Below are positions 33,370-45,516 of a stretch of DNA of 64,000 nt, piece after piece. Positions within the stretch are counted from its first letter, which is position 1, and the number at the start of each line of letters is the position of its first letter. The stretch spans positions 4,092,001-4,156,000 of the forward strand of contig BJKQ01000002.1 of NCBI GenBank assembly GCA_006538405.1, in the 5' to 3' direction. The position numbers and the translations under genes are program-made. The DNA comes from Hansfordia pulvinata. Its lineage: Eukaryota > Ascomycota > Sordariomycetes > Xylariales. The notes beneath the pieces are model-generated. The model worked only from the letters and a program-made list of their open reading frames with translations, ran no database searches and had not been told where the DNA came from.

Positions 33370-36300
33370 TTACATAATGACACACTTCTTGTCCTTCTTG
33401 GGCTGTTGTGTGGGATGGTATGAATGGGGAGCGCCATCCGCAGCCCACGTCAAGTCCGTCCATCCCGCGGCGCTCAGCGAGTCATCCTTGTTCTGCTTCT
33501 TCTTGTCCTTCCGCCGCAGAGTCCACCCCCTACTCTTGGCGTCGAGCATGTTCTTGGCCGCGCTCCGTCTAGCCCGGCTCTGGCGCCGCGTCAGGCTGGT
33601 GTGATGTCGCAGGCTCGTCTCCGTCAACTGGACTGAAGGCGGAGCAAGTATATGGCCCTCGCTGCGGGCTGCAGGTGCCCCGTCCACGCCGTAGACACCT
33701 TGGAACGGGGCCGTCGGCGGGGGGCGCAAGACCCCATGCTGTGTGGCTGGGCGGGGATGGCGTGGCACAGGGGCAATTATGACTGGACCTGCAGACGCCG
33801 CGCGCGGCCCAGGCACTGCGGCGCTGTCAAAGGCACCCGAAACTCCAGTAGGCGTGCTGATGATCAATGGTTGTTCCGGTTCGCAGGTCATCGGACGGGT
33901 GGCGGGCGCCGCCATGCTGTGACGGGTCGATGTGTAATCTTGGGATGCGCGGCTGCCCACGGGCACCCGAGGGACCTGAAAGATACCAGAAGCTCGGTTT
34001 GGGGGGTGGCTGTCTTGTCGTCTGTGCAAGCTGGCGACTTGTTCTTGCCGTGGGGGAGGCGGCAGCGACATTGTGCTGCCGTTTGGCATGTTGTTCTGGA
34101 ACCGAGAAGAGTGAGCCGCCCCACGATGCCCTTCGTTCTCCTCTATGACCGTTCCTGGCCGCGGTTGCCCAGGCATGTATGGCCACGTGTAAGCATTAGA
34201 GAGACTGGGAACGGCCGGGCCTGCTGTCACGTAGGCTGTCGATCTTGGCGACATCGTCGCACCGACGGGGATAGCTCCATGACCTCCAGCATCAGGTGAC
34301 CAAGCGGACCTCTGTGAGGAACTCGTCTGATAGGACACCGACGAGGCTGGAGTTTGCTCCGTTGCGGACGATGCTGCAGCAAATGGAGCATGCTGCGGGC
34401 TCGGCCAGTGGGGCTGAGAGCTGGGTAGGATGGCGGAATGCGATGTAGCAGCTCTTCGGGGAGGCGCAACGGGAGACACGTCGTAGATGTCGTCCTGTCG
34501 GGGGATTTCGGGCACGGGCGGGACAGGGGGGGCGTTCGGATCCACGCCAGAACGCATGATGGGCGCAGGGTTGGAAACACGCCTCTGAGCATAGTTGGCT
34601 CGGGCACTGGAAGTAGGCCCGCCGACGAGGGAGCCACTGGATACCCGGTTCTGAGGAGCTCCGGCGCCCCATGTCGCCCTGTTTTGTCTGTTTTGTGTGG
34701 GAGAGGTTTGAATCCGAGGAAGCTGCGGCCGGCCAGTAGAGCTCCCAGACGGCGGCGAAGGCACGGAGACGCTGGCAGTAGGGGTTGCTGGCGGCTGTGC
34801 GGCCGGCTGGGTGGCTCCAATGGCAGCCATGGGGGCATGGCGCAAGAAGTCGGGGGTTTCACCAGGGTCTTCTTTGGCATATGGCGGCGGAGGCGGCACC
34901 CAGTTGTCAGCATCGCTCTCGTGCGGGTGCTCACGGCGACCATCTGCCCGCCGGTATGTGACCTGCCCAGCAGTGGCAGGTTCGGGGTTCCGTCGCCGAT
35001 TTACGGCAACAGCCGTCGCGGCTCTGCGCAGTGTGTTGCCTGACCTTGGGCTGGCGTGCGCGTAAGGAGCATCCAGGGCTTCTTGCGCTTCCTCGAGCGA
35101 CACATCCTCCAGCTCCACGGGCGCAGTCATTTCTGCGGTGCTCCGCGCTGCTGGCATGCGGCGCGGTACGAGAGGATCTTCCGAGTCGGCCGCTGAAGGG
35201 CGAGGGCTTCGCAGCAGACTGTCGACTTCATGAGCCGACGCAGATGTGGATGCCCGCAACCCTGGAGCCCTGGCTCCTCTGCTCTGGGCCACAGTCCTGC
35301 GACGAACGATGGCCACCTCGGTATCCATGTCCCTGGATTCCTCCTCCAAAACCTCTGGCTCTTTCGTTCCGACTTCAATGGTGATCTCTTTGGTCTCGCC
35401 GTCGCCGGTTCCGTAGTCAAAATCGAGAATGGTGAGCCGACCACCATCCACAAAATCGATTCCGTCTTCTTCGGTAATGGGCTTCGGGGGCAGGATTCCC
35501 CGGGCAGCGACGATCAGGCGTTCCTGGAGTTTGGTGTCTCCCACATCCTTGACCCATTTGACCATGCTCACGCTCCTGAGCTGTGTAATCTTGCGCCCGC
35601 CAACAAAGGTGTTTCTCATCTTATCGCACAGCAGCTGCCACTGAGGGACGCGCCCCTGGTCGTTGCCTCGGGGCCGAGAGGATGAGCGTAGTGACCGGCC
35701 GCTACCTCTCCTGTGCAAGTCCTCCTCGGACGAGAGTTCGGTAGAGGGGTTGCTTTCGGGAACGGCTTCCAGATCCTCCGGGACTCCGTACAGCCAAACA
35801 TCCTGCCCTTCGAAGCCTGCAGCCACCAACTCGCCGAAATAGCTGGCAGCTGGCAGAGTGGATGGCAAAAGGGGTGCGCCCGAGGTTCTTGTGGGTACCG
35901 GGCCAGGGAAATAGGTCGTGCCGTTGCGCAGGTCATCGATCCGGACGGCACGGAATGTTTCGAAACTCCGGTCGTACGTAAAAGTCCAGGCAGCCTCTAG
36001 GGAGCTTGATTCCTGCAGTAGCACAGCATGGCTGCAATCGCGGCTGGTGTTTGGGAAAAGTATCGAAGTCGTCCACATGGCACTGATGTCATCCTCGGTC
36101 ATCTGGGCCCCAGGATCATAATAAGGGGCAGTCAGGATAACCGTGTTCGGTGCCTGCGATGCACCGGTCGTCCCCAGCAGCTGCGTTCCGTCAAAGGAAA
36201 AGGCCAGTGAGTCGACACTGTCGCACTTCACAGCTCGGCGGTCCGTTGGGAGCGCCCCGGGATTGATAGACGAAACCTCAATCCCACCTTCGTATGCTGC

Positions 36301-37152
36301 AGCCAAGACCTTACCACACGGAGAGAGCGCAATGGCACGGGGTGTATTGTCGAGAATCATCGACTGCTTCCGGCATGGGGGTGACGTTTTCAGGTCGTAA
36401 ATGTCAACTTGCAAGTCGGGCGAGAGGACGGCGAGGAGACTGCCATCGTCCAATATGCAGACGGAAACAGGTCGGCGGAGAATTTTGAGTTCCCTTTCCA
36501 CGGCAATATCGGGTTGCCTAGCATCGATGATGTAGATGCGAGACGAATTGTAGGCCAGCAGGTGGTGGCCTTTGGGAGAAGGGCTGAATTGCAGACCCTC
36601 GCCGCCTGGGGCCGAGGAGGCACTGATCGAGTTGGATATCAATTTGATGGTGGTCGTTTTGGGGCGCAGGTAGGCTTCGAAAAGATTTCTCTTCACCTCG
36701 CGCGCAAATAGAGGTCGCAACTTGGAGAGGCCGCCGCCATTGGCCGAAAGCCCCAGCACCGAGCTGTTGGCAGCAGCGAACGACGCGCAGCGACTGAGAT
36801 GCAGGGCGTACAGATGAGTCTGCTGCGATACCCGCCTCCATTTCGAGTTGAGGAGGACGAGGGAAGCGAAAGAGTTGGGATCTGTGACTTCGAGGATTCT
36901 GCGCGGTGAAGAGCGCGTCAGCATGCTGGAATGAGCGGCGCGGGGAGCCGGAGGGACCATGGCCACTTACTGCTGGATGATTTCATCAGGCAGCCTGGAG
37001 AAGGCAGAGGGCGGGCCTGTGTGATGCGTGTCGGCCATGGACGCGACAGGCGAGGAGGGCGAGATGGGCGGTTCATCGTCCAGATGGGTTGGGGGGCCCG
37101 AGGAGACGGGCGAAGGGGCCAACTGCGCCTCAGCAGTCTCCAAAGACGCCAT
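33370..37152 (-). CDS. Large F-box protein with beta-propeller-like region and C-terminal CaaX box
   Basis: Two exons on the minus strand, 37152-36971 and 36898-33370, giving 1236 aa. The intron splits the F-box: FSRLPDEIIQQ in exon 1 continues as ILEVTDPNSFASLVLLNSKWRRVS in exon 2. Residues of about 150-480 contain repeats such as GLQFSPSPKGHHLLAY and VSVCILDDGSLLAVLS, like divergent WD40 blades. The last 700 residues are Pro/Ser/Arg-rich and probably disordered. The protein ends PKKDKKCVIM. A basic stretch followed by CVIM is a good CaaX prenylation signal, most likely farnesylation because of the final Met. The expected role is substrate receptor of an SCF ubiquitin ligase held at a membrane. 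The substrate is unknown. A start inside the intron (near 36960) would lose the first half of the F-box, so 37152 is chosen. Confidence 0.85.
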
Positions 37153-40100
37153 GGCGACAGTCGACCGACGTGAGCGGTTGCACCTTGTGGGAGCTCAGGC
37201 AGGCGATCGTGGCGCGGCGCGTACGCACACGCCGGAGGGCGAGCAAGTCAAAGCAGTAGGCACTTCGCGGGATTCGATCTGTGCTGTTTCAGTGATCGCG
37301 CGATTGATGAGATCTAGCAAGCACGCCAAAGATGGTGGGCTCGCTGGAGAGGAGGGGTCGGTGTCGAAGTCGAAGGTGCCTCTGGGTGTCGGGTAGATGG
37401 GTTGTCGGGGATGGTGCAACGCGGCCTGGTCTTTACTGACGACCTTGGCTCTGGGGTGGCAGGTGCAGCTGTGCCATGATCGGCAGCGGGCGCGAGATTT
37501 GGAAAGCCTCTTCTTTGTTCGGTAGCGCCGCGGACCTACGGCGGACCAAGATGACGAAGAGTGGTGTGCAGGATCGCGGCGGGTGGATAGACCGGGTCGA
37601 GTGAAAGCCCACCGACTTACGTATGTGGCATGCGTACTTAAACCAGGCGGGCTCGATGTTAGCGTCGGCTGGGCGGCGAGCGTGACAGGCGTGGGACGCG
37701 AGGCAGTGACGAGTGCTGGCGTTGGCGTCGCTAGGCGTGTCGAGATGTGAGGGAAGCACAAAGGCAGGTCAACGTGTGGAAAGCGACGGGTGGCGCGAAT
37801 GGCTGAGGAGTCGGGGAGAGAGTGTGAGGGGCCTGTTATTGCTGCTGCCGGCTCTTCTCTCTTGTCTGCTGCGCACGTCGAGGGTTGCTTCTCCTGATCG
37901 ACCTAGCCGGCTACGCGCTCGTACAGCGTAAATCGAGAAGGCTCTACTCGTACTTCTTGGTAGCGGGAGCCAGGGGGGAGCGCAGTCTCGATTGATGGCG
38001 CAGGTCGGGATCCGGGGGTGAAGAAGATGGAAACGACACGGGCACAGAGGCAGAAGGAAGTAAAGGGCACGAAAGCACACGCACGCAGGTATGCAAGACA
38101 GATGATAAGACGAGATGGATTCGGGCCGGGTCCTGTCGACGAAGCGAACCCTTGGCAGCGGGAAAAGCCACCCCCTTGTGATGGTGCGAGGAGACGAGGG
38201 ACATGAGTGGACGAGTGCGTCGGGTCAGGTGAAGTGGGCAAGGATCTATTGGATCTTGGTGATGACTGCACTGCACTGCACTGCACCCCGGCCCAGCCCG
38301 GCCCAGCCCAGGCCGCCGTCAGCTGAAGGGGAAAGCCGCCCGTTCTTGCTGCGGGAGGCCGGGCTCGTTCGCACCTTCCTGCCGTCTGGTGCCTGTACTG
38401 GGCTGTGGTACGATGGACAACCTCTGTGCGGTAATCTACATCAATGTATCTACTTCCGCTGTACTCGTACATCTAAGATATCGTATGCTAGGTGATTGGC
38501 CGCGATACTGAGATATCCATGGATGTTGAATACGTAGGTATGGATGTCTGGTAGGTAGGCAGCTGCGTGCAAGGACCATGAGCAGAATCAAATGTAGATA
38601 CCTCTAAGCAAGTTCACCAAGCGCTCTCCGCACTAATTAAGAGCTTTAATTGGTTAAGGGGATACGAGTGTCTTAGGTAGTAAAAAACATGCACGACGGG
38701 AAAGTTGAGTCCATGAAATACCGTTCATGTACTTCTTTCGTGCCAACAGCCAACCAACCTGCAACTCACTTATATGACTGCCTGTGCACTGGAAAAAGAA
38801 AGCGGCGCAAGAGGGCCTTTGCATCGGGATTGGCAGCACAGCCTGCTTTTGGGCGGTTCGAGCCCGCTTGTACGGACGGAAAGGGGGGTGGGCACATGTG
38901 CGAGTACTCGTACGCGTACTGCCCGGGTCCGTTAGATGAGTGCAGGTGCGGTACCTGGGGTCGTCCATGGAAGTATCTTCAACGTTACCTTCAACTGCAG
39001 AGTCTGTGCCACATGTCCAATAGAGGCGTCGGTTCGCGGTACTGAGGCCAGGCATGCAATATCCAGGGTACTTCTTGCAGGGGTGGGAGACACTTCAACG
39101 TTGGCTGCGAGCACTGCTGAATGTCAGATGCGGAGAAGTCCTGCTGGAAATGACTCGCGTTTCCCTGGGCCCCCTCCACCAAACAAGCACCTACGAGTAC
39201 TCGTATTTCATTCACCTCACTTCCAGTTTGTGTTGGGCGGAGAGGAGAGGAAGCCAACATCCTAACCAATATTGGCTGGCCCCTGTTGACTGCGGGCGAG
39301 ACTGACGAAACCGGACCTGCACATGCTCGTCCCGAACAAGGAGGTTGTCAATTTTGTGACGGAAAAGGAGTGAGCCGTCGTCCGGTCCGCACCCGCACGT
39401 ACCCAGGCACGCCAGGCACGTACTCGTAGGGCAGAAGGGCGGGTTATTAGGTGGTCCGTAGACCAGACCAGGCGGAGGTGTTGCCGAATCGGTGCACCGG
39501 CTCTTCCTTGGACGCTTCCTTCGCGGACCGCCGGGGAGCTGCCAGACGACGGCGGGAGCGGAGAGAGCTACGAGTGCGCGTGCCTCCAGTATCAGCTGCA
39601 AGGGGAAGATCACGACTTGCACTCCGGTCGGGCCGTAGGTGTCCGTCTAGTTGGTGCCTTGGGCGTAGTATCAAGGATGGACCGGCGCGGGAGCGAGTAC
39701 GGAGTAATGAGAGCACTGCGCGTAGACGGGTGACAGGGACGGCTTGTGGGCTTCTCTTGTGCATCTGGGATCTAATTAGGCCGAGATCCCCCATGTGCTA
39801 ACGGAGCCGTCGGTTTCCACTACCGGGCATGATTGACCGGCAGTTTCCCTTGGAGCTGCTCGCAAGCATGCAGGCTTCCATTAGAGCGACCAGCTCTCCC
39901 ATCTCCAGGCAGGCTCTCCAGCTGCCATTGGATGTCTCTTTTCTTTTTTTTCAAGGGTCAAGATCCAGGACATGGGATCAGACACGGCATGGCATGACAG
40001 AACGCTGTCATCACCGCCGCGCCGAGATCTCAATTCGTGGTGCCGTTCTCCTCAACCCCTCCCTTCTCGGATGGATGCGAATGCAATGCACAGTACGCGT

Positions 40101-41799
40101 ACCGGTAGAAGTACTCGTGACGCCCGAATCGCACACACGCGGTCGAACGCGGGCCGCGGCAGCTGCTACATACGGGTACGAGTACCTACCAAAGTTAGGT
40201 ACCTATATCTAGGTACCTCACAAGGTACGAGAGGTAGGTAGGTGCCTATGTATTCGTAGAAAGAAGCAGCCAGACGGGCGGGGCCGCGTCGTCTGTCACG
40301 TTGCAGCGACCGCCGAGCCGCGAATCAAAAAAGAACGGGGCAGCAGAGGGCCAGCAAGACCCCAAGAGCTGGACCAACACTGCCCGAACGTTAGGTAAGG
40401 TAGACAGAACGAACGGAAGAGCGAAGCGTGCATTTCGACATTGACGTCCATCTCGGTCCATCACCTGCCTTGAGAGGTACATGTGCATAAACCCGTACAT
40501 GCATGGCACACCAGGTGCAGCTTGAGGCCGAGAGACGTGCAGACCGGTTAGGTACATGTAGCTACCAACTGTATGAGGCCAGCCTTTGTACACGAATTTC
40601 TGTACACGATACGGATACCTGGAGATAGATCTTGGAAGCGCAACTCAAAGCGTGCTGAGGAGATTGGGTGTTACCTTTGCTCAGCAGACGGGCCGGGATA
40701 CTGTACGCGCACTGTCAACGCGCTGTGACGGGTCAATCTGGAGACTCGTACGTACGAGATCGATACCTACCTTTATTCACCTGGGTTTGGAACCTAACGT
40801 AAAAGGTACTTAGGTATCTAGATAGGCACTTACTCCGCAAGTGCGGCCCGCCTGTGCACGTCCAATTGCTGCTCGGGCGCCCTCCGTACGAGCAGCCGCG
40901 CAGTTCTTTCCTACGGGTATCAGCATGGAACACTGTGTCTATTCTTAGATTGGCCCCCCTCTTGGCCGGTTCGTCACATGCTCCAGTGGATGTCCAGAAA
41001 CGTGGAGCCGATGTGGGAGCAGCCCTTTTCGATGCCTGGGTGCCTGGGAATCAAGCAAGTGTGTGTTCTACGCGCCAAATGCGAAGTACCCGACGCGCTC
41101 TGATTTCGTAGGTACCTGAGCGGTCATCGACTGGAGTAACCCAGGAGATCCAATGGCATGGCCAAATCCCACCGACCACATGATCGCAATTGCACCTCCA
41201 ACCCATCCGATGCGCGGTCTGTCCCAAGACGAGCCTGACGTCATTGTATTCATGTCACCGCCTCACCGGCGATGCAATGGCGCTCCCAACTCCCTCCGCT
41301 TCTTCGGCCCCTTCCGCAACTCGATTTGAACTAAGGACTGACTCGATCATTCTAGTTGCCACAAGTCCTCGAGGGAGACAAGGGAAAGTGCAAGCGGATC
41401 AGAAACGCCGTTGACGATGCGACGACAACCTGCCTCTTTGATGAAGCTTGATGAATGGGTGGTGCAACATTAAGTTCACCGAGAGAAAACGCACTCTGAG
41501 TTGAATAACATCAATCGTCAGACGGTCATGAACTTGGCAACATACCCAGGCCAACAGCTATAAGTGTCCTCGAGAAGAAGAACACGCGGTTCTAGGATGC
41601 ACTCGAAACTACCAGGCCTATTCTGGAAGTGATCAAGTCTCAGCGCGAGCTGATGGACTACAGGATCGTGGCCAACAGCCACTTGATCCCAGGAGGTCGC
41701 AGCGAACACCGATGGAATCTTTCTTCATCGTCAGGGGCCATTCGCACACGGTCTCGGGCAGCATGGTAGGCTCCAGCTAGGCCGAGGGCGGCGGCAAGT
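37153..41799. other. First part of the gene desert
   Basis: About 4.6 kb with no supported gene. The first kilobase is probably the F-box gene promoter. An exact TACGAGTACTCGTA palindrome lies at 39192-39205 and a one-mismatch copy at 38899-38912. Many GTACC/TAGGTA words cluster near 40170-40250. Open frames are short and of noncoding composition. Confidence 0.55.
39192..39205. repeat. Dispersed palindrome TACGAGTACTCGTA, copy 3
   Basis: Exact 14-bp palindrome in the gene desert, about 280 bp from a one-mismatch copy at 38899-38912. Confidence 0.95.
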
Positions 41800-41812
41800 T
41801 TCCTGTGACCGG

Positions 41813-42620
41813 CCATGGTCAAAGACCAGAAAGGCAGCGACGTCTGCATTGTCCAGGCTGCTATGAAGTAAGACCTTCTCGCGTAGACCGATGCCTCGCG
41901 AGACCAGCACCTCCGAGCCGAGATGTCATGCTGATCAGAGACAATGGCCAGTATCTTGGCAGAGTCAAGATCTGTCGGGATGATGACGGGAAACCCAAAG
42001 ATTGCGAAGGAAAGTGCACGGCCCCCGGAAAATGGACAACCCCCGTAAAGGGGGCTCCGGAGGTCAAGCAGGTTATTAAGATCATTGGCGAGGTTGAGGG
42101 GCCTTCGAAGAGAAGAAAGGTCAAAGTCAGCGTGGCCGGCGAGGACATCACTCGAGACCCTGGCCGATTACGGGAAACCTCGGACCAAGCAACCAGTACG
42201 CCGAGTAAGTTTGCGGCTTTGCTCTCCGATCTGATATACATGACTGTGTCTGATGGGCGCGTCTGACTGACATTGTGGACAACAGTATCATCTACGAAGC
42301 GGCCAAGGAGAGGGACAAGGACGTCGACTCCTCCCCCCCTACGTTGCCGTTGGCCAGGCATCATCCTCCCCGAGCTGGCGCGTCAGCTCGAGGCGCGTCA
42401 GTCCCGGGACTGGAGGACGGGGGACTGCCAGAGGAACGCGCTGTGGGAACCTCGAGGCCATGTTCACGAGCTATATGACTGGCACGTACAAGAAGGGCGA
42501 AGCGGCCGAGGCCGATCACACCGACAGAGGCTCGGAAAGTACGGCCTCTAAGACAAGGCGAGATCTATCAAGGATAGGGCGAAAACCACGCCAAGGATAA
42601 AGGGCCTTGCTGCATCCACC
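41813..42620 (+). other. Possible degenerate or unrecognised gene
   Basis: A block with more protein-like frames than its surroundings. One open frame (ending 42266) contains QYLGRVKICRDDDGKPKDC and KQVIKIIGEVEGPSKRRKVK. A GTAAGT at 42209 and a CTGAC...ACAG at 42268-42286 look like an intron. A second frame after it reads YEAAKERDKDVDSS before a C7 run (42331-42337), beyond which another frame holds NLEAMFTSYMTGTYKKGEAA. No single continuous model without frame changes was found and I recognise no family. It may be a decayed gene, or a real gene broken by homopolymer errors. Confidence 0.3.
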
Positions 42621-43458
42621 AGGCGCATCTTGATGGCTCTGACAGCACCTCTTCTTCATGGGGGATACGGTCAAATCTTGTACCGGGAGACTTGGGTAGA
42701 CAACAACGGAGAGAACATATGCGCTGCGGAGATTATTGTAGTTAGATTGTGCGAGATAAAAGCCAGACAAGAATCGGAAGGACATGGTGTATAGAGCATA
42801 GAATAGAGAAAAGCTGTCTACGTAAATACAAGCATTCTCATTCAGAAGCCGATTCCCGGTCAGAATCGGTGCCGCGCCGTCTGGACTCGGGGTTTGGGAA
42901 GTGCAACTAGAGCTCCTGTGGACCTACTTTGCCGCCGGCTTGCAAGAGCTGTCTGGCTTCTCACATTTCAGCGGGATGGCGGGAGACGGCGCGCAGCTCT
43001 GTCGTGTTGTGTGTGTGTCTGTGTGTTACCGGCCCAGGCAGCAGCAGCATTCAGGAGGCCGGCGTTCCAAACTTTTCCTCCTCTTAGAAGGCTGGCAGCG
43101 CTCATCATGCCGGGGGCCCTCGACGGAAGGCCGTACACGGAGCAATCTTGTCCTGCCCACCATCCTCTTCCTCGCGTACTAGGGACAGGATGGAAAGCCC
43201 CTTTCAAGCTCCGAATCTGCTCCCAGCTCCCAAAGGCTGGCAAGCAGTACCTACTGTTCCGAACGAGGATGAACCAAAGGGAGAAAAAAGAAAGGCATGT
43301 GAGTTAGAACTCCGCAACTGCGCTCCTCGTACGCGGGAATGCAAGATGGGTGGGTGGGTGGGCGAGCTGAAACGCGGAGCGGCCCTCTCCCGGAAAGGGG
43401 CGTCTGCGCCGTGGCCGTGATGCCTTCAGAAAGAGGAGGAGGAGAGGGAGTGACGTAT

Positions 43459-43463
<5 letters not shown>

Positions 43464-43521
<58 letters not shown>
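43464..43521. repeat. (CA)n microsatellite, about 29 units
   Basis: An uninterrupted CA dinucleotide run. A shorter CA run followed by GA repeats lies nearby at about 43611-43646. Confidence 0.95.
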
Positions 43522-43523
<2 letters not shown>

Positions 43524-43611
43524 AAGCTTCTTGCTTGATCTGGGCTGTCTTGCATTCGCAGACTCAGTGACGGAGTCAGGGGGGGTTTGCAAGAGGGGCG
43601 GGGGGTGTGAA

Positions 43612-43646
<35 letters not shown>

Positions 43647-44103
43647 AGCCCGCATGATAAGCTTTCGTCTTCTTCCTTTCCTTCCACCCGTGACCACGTT
43701 CCATTACCAGCTGCCCGGCGCAACCACCTCCAGCTGCTTTTTTGGGGGGCGATCGAGGAGATACTCCAGAGTTCGCCTTTCAGGAAGACGAAGAGCTCAA
43801 GAGGAGGGGCGCGGCGCTGTCAGTCATGGATCCCAAGGCAGGGCAGTCAGGGCCTTGGGTCCAGCTTCCCGAATGTGGAAGCTCGTTATCAGGCCTTCGC
43901 TGCCAGGTGCCATCCCGCATGCCCGAGTCCAGTCGAGCTTCCGCTTCAGGAAGTAAATAAGGTACGAGCAGGTCGTGATCCAGGCTGCCACCTGCTGCCC
44001 GTTCCTTGGTCTCGGATGTCGTTGTCCGCGCGTGCAGTCTTGCAGAAGGCGGTCCGGCGAGGCACTGGAGAGCAGTGGTACGTCCAAGCAGGGCTTACGG
44101 AGT

Positions 44104-44105
<2 letters not shown>

Positions 44106-44141
<36 letters not shown>
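44106..44141. repeat. (CA)n microsatellite, about 18 units
   Basis: A second uninterrupted CA run, about 600 bp from the first. Confidence 0.95.
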
Positions 44142-44144
<3 letters not shown>

Positions 44145-45307
44145 AGCAAACGCATCCGGCCCTGGCTGCTGCCTGTCAGCGCCCCGAGTCGCAACAACAT
44201 GCCCCTGCCTGCCCCGGACTTTGGCAAAGGTCGGTCTCACGGCGCGCGCAGACCGAAGTGGCAACAAAGAAGAAGACAAGTCCGAGTATTCGGCCCGCCA
44301 CGTCCGGCCCTGAGCATCGATTCCGGGCATTGTGCCGCGCGGGAGGCACTCGTCACCAGCACGCAGGGCAGACCCGGATCGTGCTTGAGAAGGGCAGTCG
44401 TGGGCGCGGCCGGGGTCCCCGTCTGGATGATGCGGCAGACCTGCACAGAGCGGCGTACGCGTTCTGGAACGGATGGGGAATGGGTATGCCCCTCCCCCCC
44501 TTGCCAGGGCCCTTCGCTCCCCTGGTTTCCTGTGCAAGCCAAGGCCTGCAAGGTCCCTGCTGCGGTAGCAGCAGAGCTCCTAGAAGATGTAGTAGTAGAA
44601 GTGAGCGATGCCATATCATTTCGCGGTCAGCCCACACAGAATGAGAGCAAAGGAGAGAGAGACAGAGAGAGAGACACTCCCCGAAAGCCGACCGCAACCT
44701 ACCCACAGGAGTACATGGACCAAAATCAAACTCACGCCCCCGGACTCAGTGTCTGTCGCCGGGATGAGCGCCTCGGCCCCGTCTTCTTCCACAGACTGTC
44801 TGCAACCAACGAACCAACCAACAAACACAAAAGCAAGAACCGCTCACGCGTGGGATGCCCGTACGGGCCCCGAGGTTCGGCGGGGCGGGCATTCGTCCCG
44901 GTTGCAGTGGTAGTGGGTCTGATAGCGAGCTCTCTACAGGGATATGTTCACGCTTCTCTCTGTCTCTCTCTCTCTCCCTCGCGCGCGCAAGGGTTATATG
45001 CCGGCTGCGTAATGACCTCGCGCAGACTCATGAGAAAAGGCGAAAAGTCAAGACTGCGGGCGTGATCCGGGATGATGGCCCCTGCGACCTTTGAAATTGG
45101 CCGGCTGTCCTCATTGTGAGTCTTATCCCAATGCCGACAAGGTGCGTCGAATCCAATGTTCAGCTTCATGTTGTTTACTGGTTGGGCGGAGGAGACAAAG
45201 GGACGGCAGACTCCGCAGACTTCAGTAGCCACTCCCTTGGTTGGTTCCCGTCGTGCCCTTTCCCATGGCGGTGCGAGCCATGACAGTGTCCCTGAAGCAA
45301 CGCTCCT

Positions 45308-45352
45308 CACTTGTCAGTATAGAACGGACTTCACTTGTCAGTATAAACGGAC
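45308..45352. repeat. Imperfect 22-24-bp tandem duplication
   Basis: The word CACTTGTCAGTATA followed by ACGGAC occurs twice in tandem, with a two-base indel between copies. Confidence 0.8.
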
Positions 45353-45491
45353 CCCTGAAAAAGCATCGAGCACCGGCAGGGAGGGCCGGGTGATCCTCCT
45401 GTCTCCGATATTCGTGGGAACCGCTTAGGCTGGTTGCGGACCTGTACTCGTACCAGACAGACATGTCGAGAGTATCAGCCATACAACGGAG

Positions 45492-45516
45492 GACAACAAC
45501 AACAACAACAACAACC
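45492..45516. repeat. (AAC)n trinucleotide repeat
   Basis: Eight AAC units followed by CCACCACAACCAC. Confidence 0.9.

Noticed and set aside
38850..38880. TTCGAG-containing stem-like sequence resembling a tRNA T arm
   Set aside because: The flanking stem does not pair and no matching D arm, anticodon arm or acceptor was found.
43875..45065. 396-codon open frame in the gene desert
   Set aside because: It runs through a CA microsatellite (poly Thr-His) and is otherwise Arg/Ser/Pro-rich; nothing supports coding.
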